Shown piece after piece: positions 28,950-36,900 of a stretch of DNA of 64,000 nucleotides (within the stretch, counting starts at the first letter, position 1; each line of letters opens with the position of its first letter). A program made the translations under genes and the position numbers. The notes below the pieces were generated by a model, which searched no databases, was not told where the DNA came from, and saw only the letters and a list, made by a program, of their open reading frames with translations. Source of the DNA: Mesobaculum littorinae. GTDB taxonomy: Bacteria > Pseudomonadota > Alphaproteobacteria > Rhodobacterales > Rhodobacteraceae. The stretch covers positions 248,001 through 312,000 of the forward strand of contig NZ_RQXX01000001.1 in NCBI RefSeq assembly GCF_004011175.1, read 5' to 3'.

Positions 28950-29311
28950 TGCGAGCGCACCGCCTCGGCCACGCCCCGCATCGCGACGGCGAATTCGGCC
29001 GCGCCCAGCCGCAGCACGAACCACAACAGCGGCCAGGCCAGCAGCAGCCCCAGCGCCGGTTCCGAGTAGGGCGTGACCTGCGCCCTCATCGCCAGGCAGA
29101 TCCCGGCCACGCCCGCCAGCGTCACCGCTATGGCGACTGGGGCACGGTGGGCGGTGCAGGTTTCGATGGCGCAAAGCTCGGATGCCCCGGGGACCGAAGC
29201 GGTGGCCCGGATCGCGCGGCCCAGCCCGGTTGCGCGCAGCATCGCGTGCAGGCCGCCGATCAGCCCTACCGCTAAGGCGAAGAGGGTCATCGAAAGCCGG
29301 CCCACCATCAA
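28950..29311 (-). pseudogene. remnant of LivH-type ABC permease
   Basis: The frame from 29311 reads GGLHAMLRATGLGRAIRATA, the LivH coupling loop, followed by VTLAGVAGICLAMRAQVTPYSEPAL. The following residues lose the family pattern and the frame becomes Arg-rich noise that runs over the LivM remnant. The N-terminal helices of a real LivH are absent. Inactive. Confidence 0.65.
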
Positions 29312-29469
29312 CCCGCCGGGGCAGCATCCAGCCGGCTCAGGCCAGCGCGCCGATAGCAGCGACCAGCGACCGTGTCTCGGGTCCCCACAGCCCGAAGATC
29401 CTGGTCTGCAGCAAGTGGTGGCAGGTCAGGCCTCGCCTCCGAGGACGGTTCTCCCGGGGCCCACCCCAA

Positions 29470-29666
29470 TTAGGCGGCGCGGAGCCCGTCGGCCACCATG
29501 GCGTCGGCTTCGCCGAAGGGTAAGGGGGCCCGAGGGCGGTCCGACAAAGCCGATGCGGATCATCTGCGTCGCGCGCTGGCCTCCGGCCTGTCGCGCCAGG
29601 GCCGGCACAGCGCGGCGGCCCCGGTCAGCCCGCAAAAACGCCCCCGGGGCAGATCGGTCTCGGCCA
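29470..29666 (-). pseudogene. N-terminal remnant of a Tat-type ABC substrate-binding protein
   Basis: An ATG at 29666 with AGGGGAC upstream opens MAETDLPRGRFCGLTGAAAL, a worn twin-arginine-like leader. After a frameshift the sequence reads IRIGFVGPPSGPLPFGEADAMVADGLRAA and then a TAA. This matches the start of mature LivJ-like branched-chain/amide-binding proteins. Only about 60 codons remain. Confidence 0.6.
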
Positions 29667-29779
29667 TTCTGTCCCCTCGCACGAATATCGGGCGGCGTGC
29701 CGCGCGGCTGCCCGGTTCGTTCGGCCCTCGCCGCGGGGGACCTCCCTCGCCCGGGACAGGCCGGACGTGGATGGCGATC

Positions 29780-30889
29780 TCAGCTCATGGTCACGACGGG
29801 TTTGATCGTGCGGCCGGCTTGGCTGTCCTCGATCGCGTCGTTGATCCGGTCGAAGGGATAGAAGGTGACCAGCCGGTCAAAGGGGAAGTGCCCCGCCTTC
29901 CACAGGTCGACGAGCCGCGGGATGAAGGTGTCGCCGTCGCTGTCGCCCTCGACCACGCCCATCAGGCGTTTGCCCGAGGACATGAAATCGCTGTTGTCGA
30001 GCGTGATCTCGGATCCCGGCATCGGCGCGCCCAGCACCGCGGCCGTGCCTCGGCTCCCCAGGGCGTCGACCGCTTGGCGGATCACCGCGGGCTGCCCCGT
30101 GGTGTCGAGCGCGTAGCCCGCGCCGCCGCCGGTGATTTCGCGGATGCGTCCCACCACGTTGTCCGACCCGGCGTTGACCACGTGGGTGGCGCCCAGGTCG
30201 CGCGCCGTGTGGAGCCGGGTGTCGTGCAGATCGACGGCGATGATCGTCGCGGCCCCCTGCGCCCGCGCGGCCATCACCGCGGCAAGCCCGACCGAGCCGG
30301 TGCCGAAGACCACGAAGCTGGCACCTTCGGGGACCTTGAGCGCGTTCATCACCGTCCCGGCGCCTGTCTGGATCCCGCAGGCCAGCGGCCCCATCAGCGG
30401 CAGGTCAGCCTCGGGGACATCGATCCGGACCACGTTGCGCGCATGTCCCAGCGCGTGGGTCGCAAAGGAGGACTGGCCGAAAAAGTTCGAGTGGACCGGC
30501 CCCTCGGCGCCCTGCAGGGCGACCGACCCGTCCTCGCGCTGACCGAAGAAGTTGCGCGGAAAGAACTCGTGGCAATAGGCCATCGCGTTGTCCCGGCATG
30601 AGGGGCAGGTGCCGCAGGTGTTGAAGGTCAGCACCACCCGATCGCCGGGGGCGACCTTGGTGACATTGCTGCCCACCGCCTCGACCACGCCCGCGCCCTC
30701 GTGGCCCAGCACGGCGGGCAGGGGGGTGGGCAGATGTCCGTCGATCACCACGAGGTCGGTGTGGCAGACCCCGGTCGCCACGATACGGACGAGCACCTCG
30801 TCCGCCCGGGGCGCGTCGAGCGTCAGGTCTTCGAGGCTGAGGGGGGCGCCGGCCTCGCGGGCGACGGCGGCACGGATTTGCGTGGTCAT
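29780..30889 (-). CDS. zinc-dependent aryl/benzyl-alcohol-type dehydrogenase
   Basis: A 369-residue medium-chain dehydrogenase oxidising an alcohol with NAD+. Catalytic zinc ligands are in GVCHTD and GHEGAG. Structural zinc cysteines are in CGTCPSCRDNAMAYC and the Rossmann motif is GTGSVGLAA. The FFPRNFFGQREDG insertion and overall pattern resemble aryl-alcohol (XylB-like) dehydrogenases. AAGGG is 6 nt before the ATG. It follows the aldehyde dehydrogenase gene by 11 nt, so the pair would take an aromatic alcohol to its acid. Confidence 0.88.
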   Translation of the reverse strand: MTTQIRAAVAREAGAPLSLEDLTLDAPRADEVLVRIVATGVCHTDLVVIDGHLPTPLPAVLGHEGAGVVEAVGSNVTKVAPGDRVVLTFNTCGTCPSCRDNAMAYCHEFFPRNFFGQREDGSVALQGAEGPVHSNFFGQSSFATHALGHARNVVRIDVPEADLPLMGPLACGIQTGAGTVMNALKVPEGASFVVFGTGSVGLAAVMAARAQGAATIIAVDLHDTRLHTARDLGATHVVNAGSDNVVGRIREITGGGAGYALDTTGQPAVIRQAVDALGSRGTAAVLGAPMPGSEITLDNSDFMSSGKRLMGVVEGDSDGDTFIPRLVDLWKAGHFPFDRLVTFYPFDRINDAIEDSQAGRTIKPVVTMS

Positions 30890-30900
30890 GATCGGCCCTT

Positions 30901-32379
30901 TCAGAACGGGTAGGGGGTGGCGGCGGGCTTGGTGGTGATCCAGACCCACTGGCTGAACTCTTCCCAGATCGCGCTGCCCGACACACGGCTGCCGTTGCCC
31001 GACCGTCCGCGCCCGCCGAAGGGCGCGAGCGGCGAGGCATTCACCGTCTGGTCGTTGATGTGCAGGTGACCCACCTTCAGCCGCAGGCCAAGGGCACGGG
31101 CGGCGTCGGTGTCCGCGCCGATGACCGACGCGGCCAACCCGAAGTCGGTGCGCGTGGCCAGGTCGACGGCGTCCTCGACATCGGTATAGGCGACGATCAC
31201 CGCCACGGGCCCGAAGATCTCTTCGTCGAAGGCGCGCATGCCCGGGGTGACGCCCGACAGCACCGTCGCGGGGAACATCGTGCCGCGCGCCTTGCCGCCC
31301 ACATGCAGGGTCGCGCCGCGGGCGACGGCATCCTCGACGATCGCCTCGATGCGCTGCGCCTCGCTTTCCGCGATCAGGGGGCCCAGCGCGCATTGCTCGG
31401 TCGCGGGGTCGCCCACCGGCAGATGATGCGCCTTGGTCACCAGCATCTGCGTCAGCTTCTCGGCCTTGCCGACGGGCACCAGGATCAGGCCCGTCGACAT
31501 GCAGATCTGGCCCTGGTGCAGCCACGCGCCCCAGGCGCAGTTCGACGCCGCCGTGTCGAGGTCGGTATCCTCCATCACCACGACGGGGTTCTTGCCCCCA
31601 AGCTCCAGCTGCACCTTCTTGAGGCTGCGGCCGCAGGCCTCGCCCACCTTGGCGCCCGCCTCGGGCGACCCGGTGAAGGACACCATGGCGATGCGCGGGT
31701 CGTCGCACATGGCGGCGCCGACCTCGGCCCCGCCCGGCAGGATATGCAGAAGATCCTCGGGCAGGCCGGCATCTTCGAACGCGCGCGCGATGATCGTGCC
31801 GCCGGTGATCGGGGTCCGCGGATCGGGCTTGTGCACCACGGCATTGCCGGTGGCCAGCGCCGCGGCGATCGCCCGGATCGACAGCACCAGCGGAAAGTTG
31901 AAGGGCGAGATCACGCCCACGACGCCATGCGGCACGCGGATCAGCTCTTCCTCGGCGCCGCGCCCGTCGACCGAGGGCAGGCTGCGGTGTTGCTCTTCCA
32001 TGGCGGCGTTGGCGGCGGCGCGCAGGAAGCCCGCGCCGTGTTCGACCTCGATCCCCGCCTTCGACGGGATCGAGCCGGTTTCGCGGATGATCCACGGCAA
32101 CAGTGCGTCGCGATTGGCCACAAGGATATCGGCCGCGCGGGTCAGGATCGCCGCCCGCTCGGCGGCCGGCGTCGCGGCCCATGCGGGCTGTGCCCGCGCC
32201 GCGGCCTGCGCCGCGCGTTCCAGATCCCCGGCCGTGGCGATGCCGGTTCGTGCAACGACCGAACCGTCGGCCGGGGCGCGGACATCCGCAGGGTCGGCCG
32301 ATCCGGCCACCCAGCCGCCGGAATAGATCTTGCCCTGCCAGTCCCGCGCGTCGAGGAATGATGCCGCTGCGCCATCCAT
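30901..32379 (-). CDS. benzaldehyde-type aldehyde dehydrogenase
   Basis: A 492-residue NAD(P)-dependent aldehyde dehydrogenase. The SPFNFPL and FTGSPEAG cofactor motifs are present, LELGGKNP has the general-base Glu, and WLHQGQICMST contains the nucleophilic Cys. The C-terminal PFGGRGRSGNGSRVSG is typical of the benzaldehyde/vanillin dehydrogenase branch. The ATG is preceded by GGAGGAG at 8 nt; a 39-residue longer frame is rejected. It is the first gene of a two-gene operon, divergent from the XylR-like regulator. Confidence 0.9.
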   Translation of the reverse strand: MDGAAASFLDARDWQGKIYSGGWVAGSADPADVRAPADGSVVARTGIATAGDLERAAQAAARAQPAWAATPAAERAAILTRAADILVANRDALLPWIIRETGSIPSKAGIEVEHGAGFLRAAANAAMEEQHRSLPSVDGRGAEEELIRVPHGVVGVISPFNFPLVLSIRAIAAALATGNAVVHKPDPRTPITGGTIIARAFEDAGLPEDLLHILPGGAEVGAAMCDDPRIAMVSFTGSPEAGAKVGEACGRSLKKVQLELGGKNPVVVMEDTDLDTAASNCAWGAWLHQGQICMSTGLILVPVGKAEKLTQMLVTKAHHLPVGDPATEQCALGPLIAESEAQRIEAIVEDAVARGATLHVGGKARGTMFPATVLSGVTPGMRAFDEEIFGPVAVIVAYTDVEDAVDLATRTDFGLAASVIGADTDAARALGLRLKVGHLHINDQTVNASPLAPFGGRGRSGNGSRVSGSAIWEEFSQWVWITTKPAATPYPF

Positions 32380-32554
32380 ATGCCAGTCTCCTCCAACCTG
32401 TGCCGCCCGTCCGGCCCCCGCTATGGCGGCTCGTCCTCCCTGCGGCTTTTCCGAGGAGGATTTGTCCGTCGATCCGCCGGGTTCACCAAAGCGCAAATCG
32501 GGATAGGGTTAAGATTTTCGGCAAGTGCCTGTTGTAAATGAATTATCTGGCCTG

Positions 32555-32587
32555 TTGACCGGGGTGGGGGTTTCATCAAAATATAAA
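32555..32587 (+). promoter_or_regulatory. candidate promoter of the XylR-like regulator
   Basis: TTGACC (32555-32560) is followed by an A/T-rich block with AATATA/TATAAA at 32579-32587, 18-21 nt downstream. The stretch is strikingly AT-rich for this genome. It looks like a vegetative promoter; no -24/-12 GG...GC element was found. Confidence 0.4.
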
Positions 32588-32619
32588 ATATTCCGGTTTC
32601 GACTGAGACATTGATGAAA
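32571..32619. promoter_or_regulatory. inverted repeat, candidate operator
   Basis: TTTCATCAA (32571-32579) and TTGATGAAA (32611-32619) are perfect 9-bp inverted copies, 31 nt apart. The left copy lies in the candidate promoter and the right copy touches the regulator's ATG. It is a likely binding site pair for the regulator itself. Confidence 0.45.
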
Positions 32620-34304
32620 TGCCCCGACATATAAGCCTGTCCGAAGCCTCGCGCCGGGCGCCTGCGATTCTGGAACGTGGCGACAGCGACCTGCTGAAAG
32701 AGGGCGCGGCGCCGACGCTTGAGGATCTGGCGGGGGCGTTGCAGTTCGCGCTGGGCGACGGGCGGGTCTGGCTGAACGACGAACGGATGCTGCTGTTGCA
32801 GTCCGAGGTTCTGGGCCAGCTGCGCGCCGCGATGATCCACGAGATCGGGATGGACCGTACCCGCGAACGGCTGATGCAGGTGGGGTGGGAGCAGGGCGTG
32901 CGTTACGCCAACCTTGTCGCCAACCGGTTCGGCAAGTCCGACATGACCGCCGCGCTGGCCGCGGGTCCGCGCATCCACACGATGGCGGGGCACGCCAAGG
33001 TCGTGACCAAGCGGTTCGAATTCAACCTGCGCAAGCTGGAATACCTGGGCGAGTTCCACTGGATCGACAGCGCCGAAGGGGCCGAGCATCTGCGCAACTT
33101 CGGCACCTGCGACTGTCCGGCCTGCTGGATGCAGGTGGCGGTGCCGTCGGGCTATACCTCGGCGCTTCTGGGCTTTCCGGTTATCTTCCGCGAAGTCGAG
33201 TGCATCGCGCAGGGGGCGCAGCGCTGCGTCATCATGGGCAAGGATGCCGCCGCCTGGGGGGGTGACATGCCCGAGTTCAAGATGTTCGGTATCGACCAGC
33301 CGCCGCGCCCGCCGTCGCGGCCCTGGACCCCCCCGTCGGACATTCCCCAGCCGCAGGAGGACGGCCGTTTCGGCGGTATCATCGGCAATTCCCCGGCGAT
33401 CCAGCGCGTAAGACGGCTGGCCGAAAAGGCCGCGACGAACCGCGTGCCCGTCATGTTCATCGGCGAGCCCGGCGTCGGGAAAGAGCATTTCGCCCGCTAC
33501 CTGCACCGTCAGGGCGAGACGCCGCAGGGGCCTTTCGTACCCGTCTACTGTTCGGCGCTGGACGGGCCCGCGGACAAGGCCGACCGCGTTCTTTTCGGCG
33601 ATGACGGGCTGATCGCGCAGGCGACGGGCGGGACGCTTTTCCTCAACGACGTGCTGGCGCTGCCGCAGGTGGCGCAGGCCAACCTCACGCGGCTATTGCA
33701 TGACGGGCGCAAGCAGCGGTTCCGCGTCATCTCGGCCGCCAGCCGCTCGCCGCTGGACGCGGTGGCCGAGGGCGCCTTTCGCGCCGATCTGCACTATATC
33801 CTGTCTTTGCTGCCGATCCACACGCCGCCGCTGCGCGAGCGGCGCGAGGATATCCCGGCGCTGGTCGAGACGTTCCTCGGCCGCTTCCGCGCGCAGCACC
33901 GCAAGCCGGTGCAGGGGCTGGCGGGGGGGCTGACCGACATGCTGCTGCGCTATGATTTCCCCGGCAACGTCCGGGAGCTGTCGAACATGATCGAACGCGG
34001 CGTGATCTATGCCGAACCCGGGGGACAGATCGACATCCGCCATGTCTTCACCGGGGTCGAGGTTGCGCCGGACCTCGCCAACCGCATCCGCAGGGACGGC
34101 GCGCTGGGCCGGACCCCCGGCGGGGCCGACCCGGGCGGGATTGAGGGGCGGGAGCGCAGCCTGACGGATCTCGAGATCGAGGCGGTGATCTCGGCCCTGA
34201 ACGCCTGCGACTGGAACGTGTCGGCCGCGGCGCGCAAACTGGGCGTCACGCGGGCAAAGCTGGACTACCGCATCCGCAAGCACGGACTGGATCGGCAGAC
34301 CTGA
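32619..34304 (+). CDS. XylR/DmpR-like aromatic-sensing regulator lacking GAFTGA
   Basis: 561 residues. XylR-N and V4R sensor domains (about 45-210) hold the expected zinc set, C169 (CPACW), E194, C195 and C203, plus aromatic-pocket-like H147-W148. The AAA+ domain (about 252-480) has Walker A GEPGVGKE (282-289) and PPLRERREDIP. The stretch between LFG (325-327) and GGTLFL is short and lacks the sigma-54 contact loop GAFTGA. Walker B reads LFLND instead of LFLDE. A Fis-type helix-turn-helix closes it (about 520-556). It probably senses an aromatic compound and controls the divergent aldehyde/alcohol dehydrogenase genes, but not as a normal sigma-54 activator. Confidence 0.85.
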   Translation: MPRHISLSEASRRAPAILERGDSDLLKEGAAPTLEDLAGALQFALGDGRVWLNDERMLLLQSEVLGQLRAAMIHEIGMDRTRERLMQVGWEQGVRYANLVANRFGKSDMTAALAAGPRIHTMAGHAKVVTKRFEFNLRKLEYLGEFHWIDSAEGAEHLRNFGTCDCPACWMQVAVPSGYTSALLGFPVIFREVECIAQGAQRCVIMGKDAAAWGGDMPEFKMFGIDQPPRPPSRPWTPPSDIPQPQEDGRFGGIIGNSPAIQRVRRLAEKAATNRVPVMFIGEPGVGKEHFARYLHRQGETPQGPFVPVYCSALDGPADKADRVLFGDDGLIAQATGGTLFLNDVLALPQVAQANLTRLLHDGRKQRFRVISAASRSPLDAVAEGAFRADLHYILSLLPIHTPPLRERREDIPALVETFLGRFRAQHRKPVQGLAGGLTDMLLRYDFPGNVRELSNMIERGVIYAEPGGQIDIRHVFTGVEVAPDLANRIRRDGALGRTPGGADPGGIEGRERSLTDLEIEAVISALNACDWNVSAAARKLGVTRAKLDYRIRKHGLDRQT

Positions 34305-34368
34305 CCGGCTGGCTGCGGGGGCGAGAGGGCAGCCCACATCGCGGGTGCGGGGATCTGCGAAAGCGGCG

Positions 34369-34392
34369 GGCCGGGGAAGCTGTCCCCCGGCC
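34369..34392. terminator. hairpin between regulator and lysC
   Basis: GGCCGGGG and CCCCGGCC form a perfect 8-bp stem between convergent genes, about 10 nt past the lysC stop. No T-run is seen. Confidence 0.45.
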
Positions 34393-34403
34393 GAAAGCCG
34401 TGG

Positions 34404-35642
34404 TCAGGCGGCCTTGTCCAGTCCGAACACGTCGTGCAGCGCCTGCACGGCCAGTTCCATGTACTTGCGATCGATCAGGACCGAGATCTTGATCTCGGAG
34501 GTGGTGATGACCTTGATGTTGATGTTCTCGTCGCGCAGCGACTTGAACATCTGCGCCGCGACGCCGGCGTGGCTGCGCATGCCGATGCCCACCACCGAAA
34601 CCTTGGCGACCTCGGTATCGGCCACGAGGTCGGCGAACTCGATTTCGCCGCGGGACCGCGCCTCGGTCATCGCCCGCTCGGCCCGCTTCACCTGGTCGAC
34701 GGGGCAGGAGAAGGTCATGTCGGTGCGACCCTCCTCGCTGATGTTCTGCACGATCATGTCGACGTTCACGCCGCCCTCGGCCAGGGGGCCGAAGATTGCC
34801 GCCGCGATCCCGGGGCGGTCGGCCACCGAGATCAGCGTCATCTTGGCCTCGTCGCGGCTATAGGCGACCCCGGCAACCACGTTCGATTCCATGATATCCT
34901 CCTCGGCACAGACCAGCGTGCCCGCCTGGTCGTCACTTTCCCCGAAACTCGACAGCACCCGCAGCTTGACCTGGTAGCGCATCGCCAGCTCGACCGAGCG
35001 GGTCTGCAGCACCTTGGCGCCCAGGCTGGCAAGTTCCAGCATCTCCTCGAACGCGATGCGGTCGAGCTTGCGCGCCTTCGAGGTGATGCGCGGGTCGGTG
35101 GTGTAGACCCCGTCGACGTCGGTGTAGATGTCGCAGCGTTCCGCCCCGAAAGCGGCGGCAAAGGCCACCGCCGTGGTGTCGGATCCGCCGCGGCCCAGTG
35201 TGGTGATCCGGCCCTCGGGGCTGATCCCCTGGAAGCCGGCGACCACGGCGACCTTCATGCCGGCCTCGAACCGGCCCATCATGTTCTCGGTCGGGATCTC
35301 TTCGATCCGGGCGGCGCCATGGGCGCTGGTGGTCTTGAGAGGCACCTGCCAGCCCTGCCACGACCGCGCGGGGATATCCATCTCCTGCAGGGTCAGCGCC
35401 ATCAGGCCCGCGGTCACGTTCTCGCCCGAGCTGACGACGGCGTCGTATTCGCGCGCGTCGTAGAAGGGAGAGGTCTCGTTGACCCAGCCCACCAGCTCGT
35501 TGGTCTTGCCCGACATCGCGGAGACGATGACGATCACGTCGTAGCCATTGGCGACCTCGCGGCCGACACGCTTGGCGGCCCGGCGGATCCGGTCCAGCGT
35601 GGCCACCGAGGTGCCCCCGAATTTCATCACCAGAAGCGGCAT
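34404..35642 (-). CDS. lysC: aspartate kinase
   Basis: A 412-residue aspartokinase, the first step to lysine, threonine and methionine. KFGGTS is at 7-12, and [11 protein letters not shown] with [11 protein letters not shown] forms the kinase core. Two C-terminal ACT domains (about 265-412) are the feedback-control part, with [12 protein letters not shown] in the second. Length fits the class I-type monofunctional alpha-subunit form. It is a single gene, convergent with the XylR-like regulator. Confidence 0.96.
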   Translation of the reverse strand: MPLLVMKFGGTSVATLDRIRRAAKRVGREVANGYDVIVIVSAMSGKTNELVGWVNETSPFYDAREYDAVVSSGENVTAGLMALTLQEMDIPARSWQGWQVPLKTTSAHGAARIEEIPTENMMGRFEAGMKVAVVAGFQGISPEGRITTLGRGGSDTTAVAFAAAFGAERCDIYTDVDGVYTTDPRITSKARKLDRIAFEEMLELASLGAKVLQTRSVELAMRYQVKLRVLSSFGESDDQAGTLVCAEEDIMESNVVAGVAYSRDEAKMTLISVADRPGIAAAIFGPLAEGGVNVDMIVQNISEEGRTDMTFSCPVDQVKRAERAMTEARSRGEIEFADLVADTEVAKVSVVGIGMRSHAGVAAQMFKSLRDENINIKVITTSEIKISVLIDRKYMELAVQALHDVFGLDKAA

Positions 35643-35857
35643 TTACGTCCCAACGTTGCAATTCCGTACCGGAGAGCCGCTCCGGCGCGGTTGTCCTTAA
35701 GTGAAGCCCCCCGGGGGCGCAAGACCGGGGGAAGACTGCGTGTCGGGCGTGGTCAGGCTGCTGCGAAACCTTGCCGCAATCAGGGGTTGACGGGCGCGGC
35801 GGGCGTGGGTTTACCTAGGGTAATTCAAGACGTATTACATTCTGTCCAGTCATTGCG

Positions 35858-36613
35858 ATGCCCCGGTTCTGCTCTCGTATCTGTCTTGGCGCCTCCCTGC
35901 TGTCGTCGGTCCTGCTGTCGGCCTGCGTCACCCGCGCACGCATCGCCGCGGCCGAGCGGGAGGTGCTGGCTGCGACGCGGTCGGGCAGTCCTTATGAGCT
36001 GGCCGATGTCGCCGCGCTGACTGCTGCCGCGGCGGCCACGGGCGAAGCCTATCTGGGGCTGTCCGACCGGATCGCGACGCAAGAGGATGTCGCAGCGCTG
36101 GCGTTGATCCTGGGCGCGGGCGTCGTTGCGCACGAGGCCGCCGCCGGGGCGGGGGCCGGACGGCTGGCGCGGGTGGCCCTGCCGGGCGTCGCGGCGAACC
36201 GCGCCGCGGTCTACCTGCGCCCGCGCGATGGTGCGCGGGTTTTGTTGCGCGCGGCGGCGCGGCAGGGATGCATTGCCAGCGCGAGCCTGCGCTATGCGCA
36301 CCCGACAGAGGCGCGGGAAAGCGAATCCTTTCGGCGCATCGCCGATGCCATGTTCGCCGCCCGCCTGCGCCTGCGCGAGGAACTGACGCGCGGCGATCTT
36401 CCCGATGCCACCGAAACGGTGGTGGACTATGGCAGCGCGATACGGGCGCTGATCAATGCATCGCACGGCGCGAACCGCCCCTCCGAAACCCAGCTGCTGG
36501 ATGCGGCGCTGACCGCCTGTCTCGATCCTCCGGCGCGGGACGGGGGTGCACATTATCCCGGTTCGGCAGGGGTAAACCCCGCCGTTGTCGTCACATCGCG
36601 CGCCCGCAGGTAG
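35858..36613 (+). CDS. putative lipoprotein, unknown function
   Basis: 251 residues. The leader GASLLSSVLLSAC gives a lipobox with Cys23, so an exported lipoprotein is likely. The rest is Ala/Arg-rich and helical with no domain I recognise; residues of about 80-110 (LALILGAGVVAHEAAAGAGAG) are weakly hydrophobic. No close neighbours on the strand. I assign no function. Confidence 0.55.
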   Translation: MPRFCSRICLGASLLSSVLLSACVTRARIAAAEREVLAATRSGSPYELADVAALTAAAAATGEAYLGLSDRIATQEDVAALALILGAGVVAHEAAAGAGAGRLARVALPGVAANRAAVYLRPRDGARVLLRAAARQGCIASASLRYAHPTEARESESFRRIADAMFAARLRLREELTRGDLPDATETVVDYGSAIRALINASHGANRPSETQLLDAALTACLDPPARDGGAHYPGSAGVNPAVVVTSRARR

Positions 36614-36900
36614 CGCGGCTTTCCGTGGCCGCGTGGGGGAGGGCTGCGATGTGAGCCTGGCGTGGCGTGTTGCCCACGATTATGCCGGGCGGGCCAGCGG
36701 TCTGCCGCCTGCTGAAGGACACGGGGGGCCGCAGACATTGGTTTGCCGAGGGGGGACGCAGAGTAGCGGGCCTGCACGCCGGCGCGCACTTGGGCCGGGG
36801 ACCCTGACGAGGGCGCCGATCATATCCATTGACCCCGGGGGGGTGCGACCCGATGACCGGGCCATTGGCCCCGGCGCCGTGGCAGAGTAGGGTCGGCCCC

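Noticed and set aside
32380-32618. Sigma-54 promoter for the dehydrogenase operon
   Set aside because: No GG-N10-GC -24/-12 pair with acceptable match on either strand.
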